A stretch of 64,000 nucleotides of DNA from Gluconacetobacter takamatsuzukensis (GTDB taxonomy: Bacteria; Pseudomonadota; Alphaproteobacteria; Acetobacterales; Acetobacteraceae): assembly GCF_014174275.1 (NCBI RefSeq), contig NZ_JABEQK010000006.1, forward strand, positions 1-64,000. The letters run 5' to 3'. Of the stretch, positions 1 through 8,322 are shown piece after piece. The notes under the pieces are model-generated. The model was not told where the DNA came from, did no database searches, and saw only the letters and a list, made by a program, of their open reading frames with translations. Each line of letters starts with the position of its first letter. Positions within the stretch are counted from its first letter, which is position 1. Both the position numbers and the translations under genes were made by a program.

Positions 1-2547
1 ACCCAGGGCACGTGGCGCTATTCCACCGATGGCGGCGCGAGCTGGACCGTCCTGCCGTCCGACCTCTCCAGCACCAACGCGCTGGTGCTCGGCAGCAACG
101 TGCAACTCGACTTCGTGCCGGTGGCCAACTTCAACGGCCAGCCCGGCGCCCTGACGGTCCAGGCAATCGACAGCAGCAACAACGATACCGGCGCGGCGCC
201 GGTCTATACGGATGGCGGCACCCCCGTCTATGGCGCCGACCTGGCCGGCACCACGACCGTGCGGGCTGGCGTCGACGTCAACAATGCCGGCGGCACCTCC
301 TCGATCAGCGCCACCACCGCGCCCCTGACCATCCAGGTCGCCCCGGTCAACGATGCACCGATCGTGGTCGCGGGCAAGGAAACCGAGACCCTGGCGGCAG
401 GCATCGAGGACGAAACCGCGCCCCCGTCCGCCACCGTCCACGACCTGTTCAACCCCAGCTTCAACGACGCCACCGACCAGCAGCCCGGCTCCACCGCCAA
501 CACCCTCGCCGGCGTCGCCATCACGGCCGACACCGCCACCCCCGATCAGGGCACCTGGAAATACTCCACCGATAACGGCCGGACCTGGACCGCCCTACCG
601 TCCGACCTGTCCCCTACCAACGCTCTGGTCCTGCCGCAGAGCGCCCAGCTCCTGTTCGACCCGGCACCCAACTATAATGGCCAGCCCGGCGGCCTCACCG
701 CCACCCTGATCGACAGCTCCACCGACGTCCCGGTCTATACCGACGCCAACGGCAACCCCGTCACCGGCGCCCAGATCACCACCGCCCAGACCGGCGTCGA
801 CGTCTCCCATCCAGGCACCAACACCGCCCTCAGCGTCGCGTCCGTGGACCTCAACACCAGTGTCGCCCCGGTCAACGACGCTCCGATCGCCACCGGCAGC
901 GCCACCCTGTCTGCCGGCACCGAGGACACGACCGGCCCGGCGCAGACGGTCCAAACCCTCTTCGGCGGCAATTTCTCCGACACCGTCGACCAGCAGCCCG
1001 GCTCCACCGCCAACACCCTCGCCGGCGTCGCCATCACGGCCGACACCGCCACCCCCGATCAGGGCACCTGGAAATACTCCACCGATAACGGCCGGACCTG
1101 GACCGCCCTGCCGTCCGACCTGTCTCCCACCAACGCTCTGGTCCTGCCGCAGAGCGCCCAGCTCCAGTTCGACCCGGCATCCAACTATAACGGCCAGCCC
1201 GGCGGCCTCACCGCGACCCTGATCGACAGCTCCACCGACGTCCCGGTCTATACCGACGCCGCGGGCAACCCCGTCACCGGCGCCCAGATCGCCACCGCCA
1301 CCACTGCCCAGACCGGCGTCGACGTCTCCCGTCCAGGCACCAATACCGCCCTCAGCGTGGCATCCGTGGACCTCAACACCAGTGTCGCCCCGGTCAACGA
1401 CGCACCAATCGCCACCGGCAGTGCCACCCTGACCGCTGGCACCGGGGACACGACCGGTGCGGCACATACGGTCCAAACCCTCTTCGGCGGCAATTTCTCC
1501 GACACCGTCGACCAGCAGCCCGGCTCCACCGCCAACACTCTCGCCGGCGTCGCCATCACCGGCGATACCGCCACGGCAAGCCAGGGAACATGGCGCTATT
1601 CCACCGATGGCGGTAAAAGCTGGCAGTCTATTGATCCGGCTACACTTTCGCCGTCTTCAGCCATCATATTGCCGGCCACCGCCCAACTGAGCTTCCAGCC
1701 GGCGTCCAATTTTAGCGGCAGCCCCGGAAAACTGACGGTGGCGTTGATCGAAACCGGCTCGACGCTGATCAATGGAACGGACATGTCCCGGGCCGATGTC
1801 AGCGGCCTGATGACCGATCCCACCAGTGCGGTTTCCAACACAACCGTCGACCTCGCCACAATGGTTGCCAATACCCGACCGCAGGGCGTCCCGGCCCTGC
1901 CCGGCGCAACCGGCAGCAACGGGGAAAGCCCCGCATCAACGGTGACATCGTCGGTCGACAGTTCGTTCAATACCATCTTCCAGCGCGGCGTGGCCGCCGC
2001 GCATCAGAACTGGATATTCGGAACGGCCATCAATCATTTCATCGTTGTCGACCAGCAAGGCAGCACAACAGTACCAATGGGCGCGTTCCTGACCGACGAC
2101 GGAACCGAAAGCCAGCTCGAACTCACCGCCACGCTGACAGATGGCAGTCCGTTACCTGACTGGCTCTCGTTCGACTCGCGCAGCCGGATCTTTACCGGGA
2201 CCGCTCCGGAAGAGGCGTTCGGCTCCCTCGACATCAAGGTGCGCGGCCGCGATCTCTTCGGACACGAAGCCGAAGTCGGCATTCATATCGTCATCGGCCA
2301 CCAACACCAGTTGCTCGACCTGCAAGCAGTGCCGCAGGCCATCCATCAGACGTTCGACACCATCCAGACGACCGTCAACAGGCTGATGCTCGACCCACAT
2401 CTTGCTTCGTTCAACGATCAACCATCTACGCATTCACAGGGAAAACCCTCTCTACGCAGCCAGTTGCGGCATTTGGGCGCCAAGGCGCACCAGCGCGATG
2501 CCCGTGCCCTGCTCGATAAGCAGACACCCCACCATGCATTGCTCTGA
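1..2547 (+). CDS. giant repeat protein with Ig/cadherin-like domains, 3' part (adhesin-like)
   Basis: Open from the first base, so the 5' end lies outside the window; 848 residues are visible. It consists of repeats of about 171-174 residues, each ending in the VAPVNDAPI motif that typifies cadherin-like/VCBS repeats of large bacterial surface proteins. Each unit also carries QQPGSTANTLAGVAIT and GTWKYSTDNG segments. The later part differs: around nt 2050-2310 a segment with LPDWLSFDSRSRIFTG resembles dystroglycan-type cadherin (putative Ig, He_PIG) domains. The last 75 residues are polar and contain no RTX nonapeptides, so the export route is not evident. The likely role is cell-surface adhesion or biofilm; this is inferred from domain type only. 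Neighbouring DNA repeats are nearly identical, so repeat number may vary or be mis-assembled. Confidence 0.8.
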   Translation, partial: TQGTWRYSTDGGASWTVLPSDLSSTNALVLGSNVQLDFVPVANFNGQPGALTVQAIDSSNNDTGAAPVYTDGGTPVYGADLAGTTTVRAGVDVNNAGGTSSISATTAPLTIQVAPVNDAPIVVAGKETETLAAGIEDETAPPSATVHDLFNPSFNDATDQQPGSTANTLAGVAITADTATPDQGTWKYSTDNGRTWTALPSDLSPTNALVLPQSAQLLFDPAPNYNGQPGGLTATLIDSSTDVPVYTDANGNPVTGAQITTAQTGVDVSHPGTNTALSVASVDLNTSVAPVNDAPIATGSATLSAGTEDTTGPAQTVQTLFGGNFSDTVDQQPGSTANTLAGVAITADTATPDQGTWKYSTDNGRTWTALPSDLSPTNALVLPQSAQLQFDPASNYNGQPGGLTATLIDSSTDVPVYTDAAGNPVTGAQIATATTAQTGVDVSRPGTNTALSVASVDLNTSVAPVNDAPIATGSATLTAGTGDTTGAAHTVQTLFGGNFSDTVDQQPGSTANTLAGVAITGDTATASQGTWRYSTDGGKSWQSIDPATLSPSSAIILPATAQLSFQPASNFSGSPGKLTVALIETGSTLINGTDMSRADVSGLMTDPTSAVSNTTVDLATMVANTRPQGVPALPGATGSNGESPASTVTSSVDSSFNTIFQRGVAAAHQNWIFGTAINHFIVVDQQGSTTVPMGAFLTDDGTESQLELTATLTDGSPLPDWLSFDSRSRIFTGTAPEEAFGSLDIKVRGRDLFGHEAEVGIHIVIGHQHQLLDLQAVPQAIHQTFDTIQTTVNRLMLDPHLASFNDQPSTHSQGKPSLRSQLRHLGAKAHQRDARALLDKQTPHHALL
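475..1600 (+). repeat. near-identical tandem repeats inside the adhesin gene
   Basis: The segment beginning GACCAGCAGCCCGGCTCCAC occurs at 475, 988 and 1510, giving periods of 513 and 522 bp. The 9-bp difference is three extra codons near 1290. The units at 475 and 988 match almost base for base over more than 150 bp, which points to recent duplication or gene conversion. The unit entering the window at base 1 is an older, diverged version. Confidence 0.9.
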
Positions 2548-2587
2548 TATTCATGAACCGCCAGACACCGGCACCGCCGAGCCCTAT

Positions 2588-2615
2588 CCAGTGCAATAAT
2601 ACCAGTGCAATAATA
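2588..2615. repeat. 14-bp perfect tandem duplication
   Basis: CCAGTGCAATAATA is present twice head to tail, 2588-2601 and 2602-2615, just downstream of the adhesin stop and upstream of the ELM1-family stop. It may be a slippage product or a scar of a lost insertion. No terminal inverted repeats are visible around it. Confidence 0.8.
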
Positions 2616-2686
2616 CTTGAAACCGGAAGGGCGGTTCATCGGCACGGGTGAGCGAGATCAGCGCACCCGTATTTTCGGTCAGGCTT

Positions 2687-3655
2687 TCAGCCGAGACGGA
2701 GCCGCTGCCGCATCGTCTCCGCCACCTCGATCGTGTCATCCAGCGGCGTCACCGCCCAGTCCTCCATCCGCCCCGCGAACCGGCGGATACGCCCGGCGGC
2801 AGCCAGTTCGCGCAGGAACAGCCCGATCCGCCGCGACCGGCCCGGCAAATCCACGACCATCACGGGGGCCATACCCGCCACGGCCTCGGACACCATCGAA
2901 ACACTGTCCTGCGTCACTACGACAGCATCGGCGCAGGCCAGCAACCCCAGATAGGGATTGTCCCCGCACATGTCCCACACCCACCCGCCGAGGGGCGACA
3001 GGGCATCGCGGACAATCCGGCACACACCCTCTCCCGTCCGCCGCGACGGCGTCACCGCCACACCGACCCCATCCCGGCGCATCATGTCCGACAGTTGCGC
3101 CGCCAGACGTGTCGCCACCGCCTCGTCCAGCCGGAAACGGCCATTAGAGCCGCCCAACAACACAGCTACCAGCGGACGCGGCAGATGCCCCAGGCGCGGC
3201 TGCCATTCCACTCGCGCCGCCGCCAGCCGTTCGGGCGAAACCCCATGCAGCGCGGTACGCGACAGCAACACATTGGGGCCGCTGATTTCATCATGCCGGT
3301 TGGCAACCACCAGATCGAACCGATCCAGCCGCATGCGGGGATTCTGGATCTGCACCACCCGTCGCCCCGGCCCGCGCAGGGCAGCGCCAACCGCCCCACC
3401 CGTACCGCCAACGCTGAACACCAGCCCAGCCGCCCCCGCATCAATCGGATCGACAGCCCGCAACGGCACGGGCCACCACGCAGCAGGCACCCGGCCCCAC
3501 AGCCCCCTTGCCCGCACCGGACAGAAAAACGGATCCAGCCCCGCGCGCGCCGCCAGCCCGAAGGCCTGCGACCGCATCCCGGCCAGATCTTCCGCCACCA
3601 CCGCCACCGCGCGATCCGCAGAAGGCAGGCCGGAGGGTGCGTCATACATGCTCAT
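2687..3655 (-). CDS. ELM1-family (COG3660) putative sugar-nucleotide-binding protein
   Basis: The 322-residue product resembles the mitochondrial fission ELM1 / COG3660 family of bacteria, which has a glycosyltransferase-B-like fold and no settled biochemical role. Visible family features are an N-terminal AEDLAGMRSQAFGLAARAG segment, VVQIQNPRM, a glycine-rich VLLGGSNGRF, VTPSRRT, and a C-terminal VVTQDSVSMVSEAVA like the nucleotide-sugar binding part of GT-B enzymes. I chose the ATG at 3655 because upstream sequence in this frame runs into the divergent helicase gene; an ATG two codons in (3649) is also possible. It is divergent from the helicase with 104 bp between the starts. A decayed copy of its last 45 or so codons is at 10020-10155. 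Confidence 0.75.
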   Translation of the reverse strand: MSMYDAPSGLPSADRAVAVVAEDLAGMRSQAFGLAARAGLDPFFCPVRARGLWGRVPAAWWPVPLRAVDPIDAGAAGLVFSVGGTGGAVGAALRGPGRRVVQIQNPRMRLDRFDLVVANRHDEISGPNVLLSRTALHGVSPERLAAARVEWQPRLGHLPRPLVAVLLGGSNGRFRLDEAVATRLAAQLSDMMRRDGVGVAVTPSRRTGEGVCRIVRDALSPLGGWVWDMCGDNPYLGLLACADAVVVTQDSVSMVSEAVAGMAPVMVVDLPGRSRRIGLFLRELAAAGRIRRFAGRMEDWAVTPLDDTIEVAETMRQRLRLG

Positions 3656-3759
3656 CGCGCCATCTGCCGTCCCTGGCCACCAACCGTCAATGCCGAGGCC
3701 ACTCCCCGGAACATTCGCTTTCTTCCCCCCAGTCGCCACACACGGTATCCCTTCATACG

Positions 3760-4956
3760 ATGACCGACACTCCTCCCCCTGCCGACCCGACCAGCACCGA
3801 CGCCCCCACTTTCGCGCAGTTGGGCCTACAACCGCGTATCCTGGCCAATGTCGCCCGCGCGGGCTACGCCGCGCCCTCCCCGATCCAGGCCCTCGCAATC
3901 CCACCGATCCTGGCCGGAAAGGATGTGGAGGCCCTGTCGCGCACCGGCAGCGGCAAGACCGCCGCTTTCGCCCTGCCCCTGGTCCAGAAGCTGCTCGCCA
4001 CCCCCCGCCCCGCGACGACGGAGCAGGACGGCGTCCCCGGCACGGTGCGAACGCTGATCCTGTCGCCGACCCGCGAACTGGCCAGCCAGACCGCGTCCGC
4101 CATCCGCACCTGCGCCCATGGCTGCCAGTTGATGATCGGCCTGGCCATCGGCGGCGTCCCCAAGGACCGCCAGACCCGGGCCCTGCGCGGGGGCGCCGAC
4201 ATCCTGGTCGCCACCCCCGGCCGCCTGCTCGATCATCTGGCCGACGGGACGATCGGCCTCGACGAGACCACCTGCCTGATCCTGGACGAAGCGGACAGGA
4301 TGCTGGAACTGGGCTTCATCGAGGATATCCAGGCCATCGCCGAACGCCTGCCGACCCGGCACCAGACCTTGCTGTTTTCCGCGACCATGCCCCCTGCCGT
4401 CGCCACCCTGGCCCGCCGCCTGCTTCACCGGCCGTTGCATGTCGCCCCGCCCGAGGCCACCACCCCGCCCCCCCGCATCCGCCAGCAGGTCGCCTTCGTC
4501 GCGGCCACGCGCAAGAACGCCACACTGATCGCATTGCTGAAACGCGACCCGCCGGACAAGACACCGGACAGGGTCATGGTGTTCACCCGCACGAAACAGG
4601 CCAGCGACACCGTCGCCCGCGCGCTGGAATCCGCCGGCCTGTCCGCAGCGGCCCTCCATGGCGATCACAGCCAGGCCCGGCGCGACCGTACGCTCGCCGC
4701 CTTCCGGCGCGGCACGTTGCGCGTACTGGTCGCAACCGACGTGATGGCACGCGGCATCGATGTCGAAGACGTGACACTGGTGGTGAATTACGACATCCCC
4801 GAACAGCCCGAGGCCTATATCCACCGCATCGGCCGCACCGCCCGCGCCGGCCGCCGCGGCACCGCCCTGTCCCTGTGCGCGCCGGAGGAGCGGCAATTGC
4901 TGCGCGAGATCGAACGCCAGACCAGCGCCAGGATCACGGCCATCGATCCCTCCTGA
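3760..4956 (+). CDS. DEAD-box ATP-dependent RNA helicase (RhlE-like)
   Basis: The 398-residue product has the full superfamily 2 helicase core: Q-motif region FAQLGL...PSPIQ (18-43), Walker A SRTGSGKT (60-67), PTRELASQ, TPGRLLD, DEAD at 176-179, SATM, then RecA domain 2 with GIDVEDVTLVVNYDIP and HRIGRTARAGRRG. It stops soon after motif VI and lacks the long basic C-terminal tail of many RhlE proteins. It likely unwinds RNA duplexes in ribosome assembly or mRNA decay. The ATG at 3760 starts the domain in register; the open frame further upstream overlaps the divergent ELM1 gene and is not needed. A degenerate copy of its 3' end is at 10170-10343. Confidence 0.9.
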   Translation: MTDTPPPADPTSTDAPTFAQLGLQPRILANVARAGYAAPSPIQALAIPPILAGKDVEALSRTGSGKTAAFALPLVQKLLATPRPATTEQDGVPGTVRTLILSPTRELASQTASAIRTCAHGCQLMIGLAIGGVPKDRQTRALRGGADILVATPGRLLDHLADGTIGLDETTCLILDEADRMLELGFIEDIQAIAERLPTRHQTLLFSATMPPAVATLARRLLHRPLHVAPPEATTPPPRIRQQVAFVAATRKNATLIALLKRDPPDKTPDRVMVFTRTKQASDTVARALESAGLSAAALHGDHSQARRDRTLAAFRRGTLRVLVATDVMARGIDVEDVTLVVNYDIPEQPEAYIHRIGRTARAGRRGTALSLCAPEERQLLREIERQTSARITAIDPS

Positions 4957-5019
4957 GCGCTTGCCAAACATACGTGCCGGCGGCGATCGCCCACCAACCC
5001 GCATTTACGGGCAAGCGCT
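4956..5019 (+). other. hairpin directly after the helicase stop, conserved in a second copy
   Basis: AGCGCTTGCC (4956-4965) pairs perfectly with GGCAAGCGCT (5010-5019) around a 44-nt loop. In the degenerate copy the equivalent arms, 10345-10354 and 10396-10405, still pair, with two compensatory double changes and one G-T wobble. A second shared pairing, CAGGTC/GACCTG, follows at 5038-5043/5071-5076. It may be a transcript 3'-end structure or a small RNA. There is no T-run, so it is not a classic intrinsic terminator. Confidence 0.5.
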
Positions 5020-5120
5020 GGCCGCGTCATGGCATTGCAGGTCCGATGCAACGCTACCAATCATCTCCATGACCTGTCCGACCGCTCTCGTGATGCATGA
5101 CGATGGCCCGTCCGGTACGG

Positions 5121-5318
5121 TCAGCAACGCATCGCGCCCCACGCGCTGTCGAAGCTGACGACTAGCCCCCTCCAAGCCGTCAGCGGCAGATCAATCAGCT
5201 CTGGCGCGGCCTCGCACCGTGAGCTGGCCACACGCTGCCGATCATGGAAATACACCCACTCGATCGCATCCAACCCGTCCGCGCCACCGGGATACAGCGC
5301 CAGCGCCGTGACGAACAC
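5121..5318 (-). CDS. unrecognised 65-codon reading frame, possible gene fragment
   Basis: The peptide contains ALALYPGGADGLDAIEWVYF and ends FDSAWGAMRC. I do not recognise a family. Its composition looks protein-like rather than shadow-like, and no real gene lies opposite. It sits at the left edge of the accessory island and could be the remnant of a larger gene cut by the rearrangement that made the island. A ribosome binding site is not obvious. Confidence 0.3.
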   Translation of the reverse strand: MFVTALALYPGGADGLDAIEWVYFHDRQRVASSRCEAAPELIDLPLTAWRGLVVSFDSAWGAMRC

Positions 5319-5669
5319 GCTCTCCAGATCTTACCCTGCCGTCGGAACTGTAGCACGAACCATTGCCGCCTGCCTGGCAGCCATTAGTTAAGGGAGTCCA
5401 GCAAAAGGCGTTTTCATGTCTCGGAAACGGCCACCCCAACATCACCGCTCACCAGCCCCGTCCCAATGCACTGAATACGGAACACGCGTGAAGACCCGAT
5501 CACGAAAAACCGGCTTTCATGTGCAGTATGGGGTCAATCTTTATTTCGATCGTCCCGTGGAATCCGGAACTTGACATGAACATTAAATCGATCGACAAAA
5601 TTTTTTTACATCGCCTCGGAATCACTTTTCGGCTATCGAACGTCGAACACGAGAAACGGATATATCACT
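5319..5669. other. intergenic, AT-rich lead-in to the glycan island
   Basis: There is no convincing gene here. The base composition falls from GC-rich to AT-rich at about 5500, marking the island edge. A promoter for the downstream aminotransferase is expected here, but I could not single out a -35/-10 pair with confidence. Confidence 0.5.
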
Positions 5670-6818
5670 GTGTTCACAGCAAAATCTGCGCCTCATTCGT
5701 TTGATCAGCCCATTTACGTCACACGCCCCATGCTCCCGCCTGTGGAGCAACTCGCTTCACGCATGGCCGAAATCTGGGACGCACAGTGGCTGACCAATGG
5801 TGGCCCCAAGCATGCCGCGCTGGAAACAGCGCTCGGCACTTATCTCGATGCAGCCAACATCTCCCTGTTCAACAACGGAACCATCGCCTTGATCACCGCT
5901 TGCCAGGCTTTACGTCTGTCAGGTGAAGTCATCACGACGCCGTTCACGTTCGCCGCCACCCCCCACGTGCTGTCGTGGAACAATATTACACCGGTATTCG
6001 CCGACATCGATCCGGTGACGATGAATCTCGATCCCCGCAATATTGAGCCGCTGATCACAAATCGCACCAGCGCGATTCTGGCGGTCCATGTTTTTGGTAC
6101 GCCGTGCGATGTGGAAGGTATGCAGACAATTGCCGACCGCCATGGCCTGAAAGTAATCTACGACGGTGCCCACGCATTTGGAACGACCGTTGGCGGTCGA
6201 TCGGTGACAAGCTTCGGCGACGCCACCATGCTGAGTTTCCATGCCACAAAGCTGTTTCATACGGCAGAAGGTGGGGCTCTGGTCGTTCAGAATAGCGAAA
6301 TCAAAAAACGCGTGGATTTCCTGAAGAACTTTGGCATTCAAGACGAAACGACCGTGTTGATGCCCGGTATCAACGGCAAGATGAGCGAGCTTCATGCCGC
6401 CCTCGGATTGTTGACGCTGAACATGGTAGCCGACGAACGCAAACGTCGGCAGGTCATCGCCGACATATACCGCGAACGCCTCGGCGATCGACCGGAGTTG
6501 GTGATGCCTCCAGTCGTGGAGGGAGCAACTCTTAGCCAGCAATATTTCGCCATTCGCGTAAGGAATAGCGAAAGCCGAGTATCCCGAGACTATTTATTCG
6601 ATAAATTGCGTCAATATAATATTTATACAAGAAAATATTTTTATCCTCTATGCAGCAATTACAGTTGCTATCGCATGTTACCCAGCGCGCAGGACCACCT
6701 CCTGCCAGTCGCACAGCAGGTCGCTGAAGAAGTCCTGTGCCTCCCGTTTTATGGCGGCTTGAGTGCCCAGGATGTCCACCGTATCTGTGACGCCATCTTA
6801 TTCATTCTCGCTGCCTGA
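5670..6818 (+). CDS. DegT/DnrJ/EryC1/StrS-family sugar aminotransferase
   Basis: The 382-residue PLP enzyme belongs to the family that transaminates nucleotide-linked keto-deoxysugars. Family landmarks are IYVTRPMLPP near the start, WLTNGGPKHAALE, NNGTIALITA, ITTPFTFAATPHV, VYDGAHAFG-type segment, and the PLP-lysine in SFHATKLFHTAEGGA (Lys194). It most resembles the VioA/FdtB type that makes 4- or 3-amino-dideoxyhexoses, but the exact sugar cannot be read from sequence. It likely starts at GTG 5670: the conserved N-terminus precedes the first in-frame ATG. It opens the glycan island, and the hexapeptide acyltransferase at 9343 could act on the amino group it installs. Genes for the 4-keto-6-deoxy precursor are absent from the window. 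Confidence 0.85.
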   Translation: MFTAKSAPHSFDQPIYVTRPMLPPVEQLASRMAEIWDAQWLTNGGPKHAALETALGTYLDAANISLFNNGTIALITACQALRLSGEVITTPFTFAATPHVLSWNNITPVFADIDPVTMNLDPRNIEPLITNRTSAILAVHVFGTPCDVEGMQTIADRHGLKVIYDGAHAFGTTVGGRSVTSFGDATMLSFHATKLFHTAEGGALVVQNSEIKKRVDFLKNFGIQDETTVLMPGINGKMSELHAALGLLTLNMVADERKRRQVIADIYRERLGDRPELVMPPVVEGATLSQQYFAIRVRNSESRVSRDYLFDKLRQYNIYTRKYFYPLCSNYSCYRMLPSAQDHLLPVAQQVAEEVLCLPFYGGLSAQDVHRICDAILFILAA

Positions 6819-6868
6819 CCGCAGAGACCATTCCTGCTCTCATATTAAAACCGCCGGAGACTGCCTTC

Positions 6869-7936
6869 ATGCCTCGCGTCAGTATCATTATGGCAAGCTA
6901 TCAGCACCGTCCCTTCGTTGCTGCGGCAATCCATAGCGTTCTCAGGCAGACTTATCAGGACTTCGAAATCGTCGTTACTGACGACGGGTCAGTAGACGGC
7001 ACTCCGGACGTCATAGCCTCAATTCAAGATCCGCGCATAAAATTAAGACGTTTTGAAACGAATCGTGGAGCCTGCAGCGCGGGAAACGACGCTCTGAATC
7101 GCGCAACAGGAGAATATATTAGCAATCTGAGTTCGGATGACGTCTACTTGCCGCACAAACTCGAAAAGCAAGTAGCCTATCTGGATGCGCACCCTGAAAT
7201 AGGAGCCGTTTTCGCCTATCCAATCTTCATCAATGAAGACGGAGCGGTTATTGAAAATCAAATATCCACATTTAATCACAAGGTTTTCCTTGCCCCCAAC
7301 CGCAGCCAGGTTGATTGGCTACGGCATTTTTTCTTTGTAGGGAATTGTCTCTGCCATCCGACCATTCTAATACGGCGACGCTGCTACGAGGAGCTCGGCG
7401 TCTACGACGAGCGTTTGGCGCAACTTCCCGACTTCGACATGTGGATCCGCCTGCTCGCCGCATATCCTATTCACATTATGGCCGAACCGATGATCGGCTT
7501 TCGTATCCTCAACAACAATGGGAATGTCAGCGCGCCCAAGGCGCAAAATATTGTCCGCGTCGCATGGGAAACGACACGTGTGCTTCGTCAGTACGCAAGA
7601 CTGCCCGGCGATCTCTTTGCTGCCGTATTTTCTCCGGAACTGGAAGCGTTGAACATCAATAAATCCGTCAACCCCGCCATAGCACTCGGGCGCATCTGCA
7701 TGGCGACGAATATCACCCATTTGCATAGCCTAGGCCTTGAATTACTTTACAACGCCCTCCCTCCCCAATCGGAAGAGCATTCTCCCTCTGGAATCACTTA
7801 TAGAGAATATCTAAATTACACAGGGAATTCTGACATTTACAATACTCTCATCAAAGAAAAATTCCAGGCGCTGGAAAACACGTTGCATAATATAATCGCA
7901 ATGTCTCCGCTGGATACAAAAAAAATACCGCAATAA
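6869..7936 (+). CDS. family 2 glycosyltransferase
   Basis: The 355-residue product has a GT-A fold N-terminus: VSIIMASYQHRPFVAAAIHSVL, EIVVTDDGSVDGT (first aspartates binding the nucleotide sugar) and YISNLSSDDVYLPHKL (DXD-like SSDD). Downstream, PDFDMWIRLLA matches the acceptor/base region of GT2 enzymes. It probably transfers a sugar in surface polysaccharide or glycoprotein synthesis, in the cytoplasm. It starts at the ATG after GGAG (about 6853) and follows the aminotransferase by 50 bp, probably in one operon. The last 100 residues are unassigned and AT-rich codons are common, consistent with acquisition by transfer. Confidence 0.9.
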   Translation: MPRVSIIMASYQHRPFVAAAIHSVLRQTYQDFEIVVTDDGSVDGTPDVIASIQDPRIKLRRFETNRGACSAGNDALNRATGEYISNLSSDDVYLPHKLEKQVAYLDAHPEIGAVFAYPIFINEDGAVIENQISTFNHKVFLAPNRSQVDWLRHFFFVGNCLCHPTILIRRRCYEELGVYDERLAQLPDFDMWIRLLAAYPIHIMAEPMIGFRILNNNGNVSAPKAQNIVRVAWETTRVLRQYARLPGDLFAAVFSPELEALNINKSVNPAIALGRICMATNITHLHSLGLELLYNALPPQSEEHSPSGITYREYLNYTGNSDIYNTLIKEKFQALENTLHNIIAMSPLDTKKIPQ

Positions 7937-7970
7937 ACAAGACTGGGGATAGAGAACTTCGGCACCAATT

Positions 7971-8150
7971 ATGCCCTCAGTTGCTAACCGCACGAATGCC
8001 GAAGATGCGGCCTCTGTCCTGAACCGCCCGGTCTACCGCGAGGCACCAGGCTGGCACCGGGACTACAATGAAAGTCCTTTTCACTCGGCTCTCGACCTCA
8101 TAACGCCAAAAGAATATGCTGTCAGGATAAAATTTTGCTGGCCCATATAG
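7971..8150 (+). CDS. 59-residue hypothetical peptide, possibly a truncated gene
   Basis: An ATG frame runs 59 codons to TAG, with residues such as VYREAPGWHRDYNESPF and ALDLITPKEY. I recognise no family. It follows the glycosyltransferase by 34 bp in the same direction, so it could be the stump of a third operon gene whose rest was lost. No clear Shine-Dalgarno sequence is seen. Confidence 0.25.
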   Translation: MPSVANRTNAEDAASVLNRPVYREAPGWHRDYNESPFHSALDLITPKEYAVRIKFCWPI

Positions 8151-8151
8151 G

Positions 8152-8198
8152 GGCGACGAAGCCTAAAGACCGGATTCGCAATCCGGTCCATCGTCGCC
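8152..8198. repeat. nested inverted repeat (8-bp outer, 9-bp inner perfect arms)
   Basis: The inner arms GACCGGATT (8168-8176) and AATCCGGTC (8180-8188) flank CGC. The outer arms GGCGACGA (8152-8159) and TCGTCGCC (8191-8198) enclose them. It is followed by a 9-bp tandem CGTTTCAGG at 8202-8219. It lies in the 386-bp gap between the glycosyltransferase and the methyltransferase. It could be a terminator, a cruciform-forming mobile-element end, or a recombination site. The remainder of this gap shows nothing else. Confidence 0.75.
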
Positions 8199-8322
8199 AG
8201 ACGTTTCAGGCGTTTCAGGCGCACGACTACACCGGATACCCCAGCGCCGGCAGAACAATCGACCCAGATCCTATTGCCATGCGAATTGACCTAATCTTCT
8301 TCTACCAATTCGGAACGATGTC

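Noticed and set aside
1-2547. RTX toxin or T1SS substrate
   Set aside because: No GGXGXDXUX nonapeptides and no recognisable C-terminal secretion signal in the visible part.
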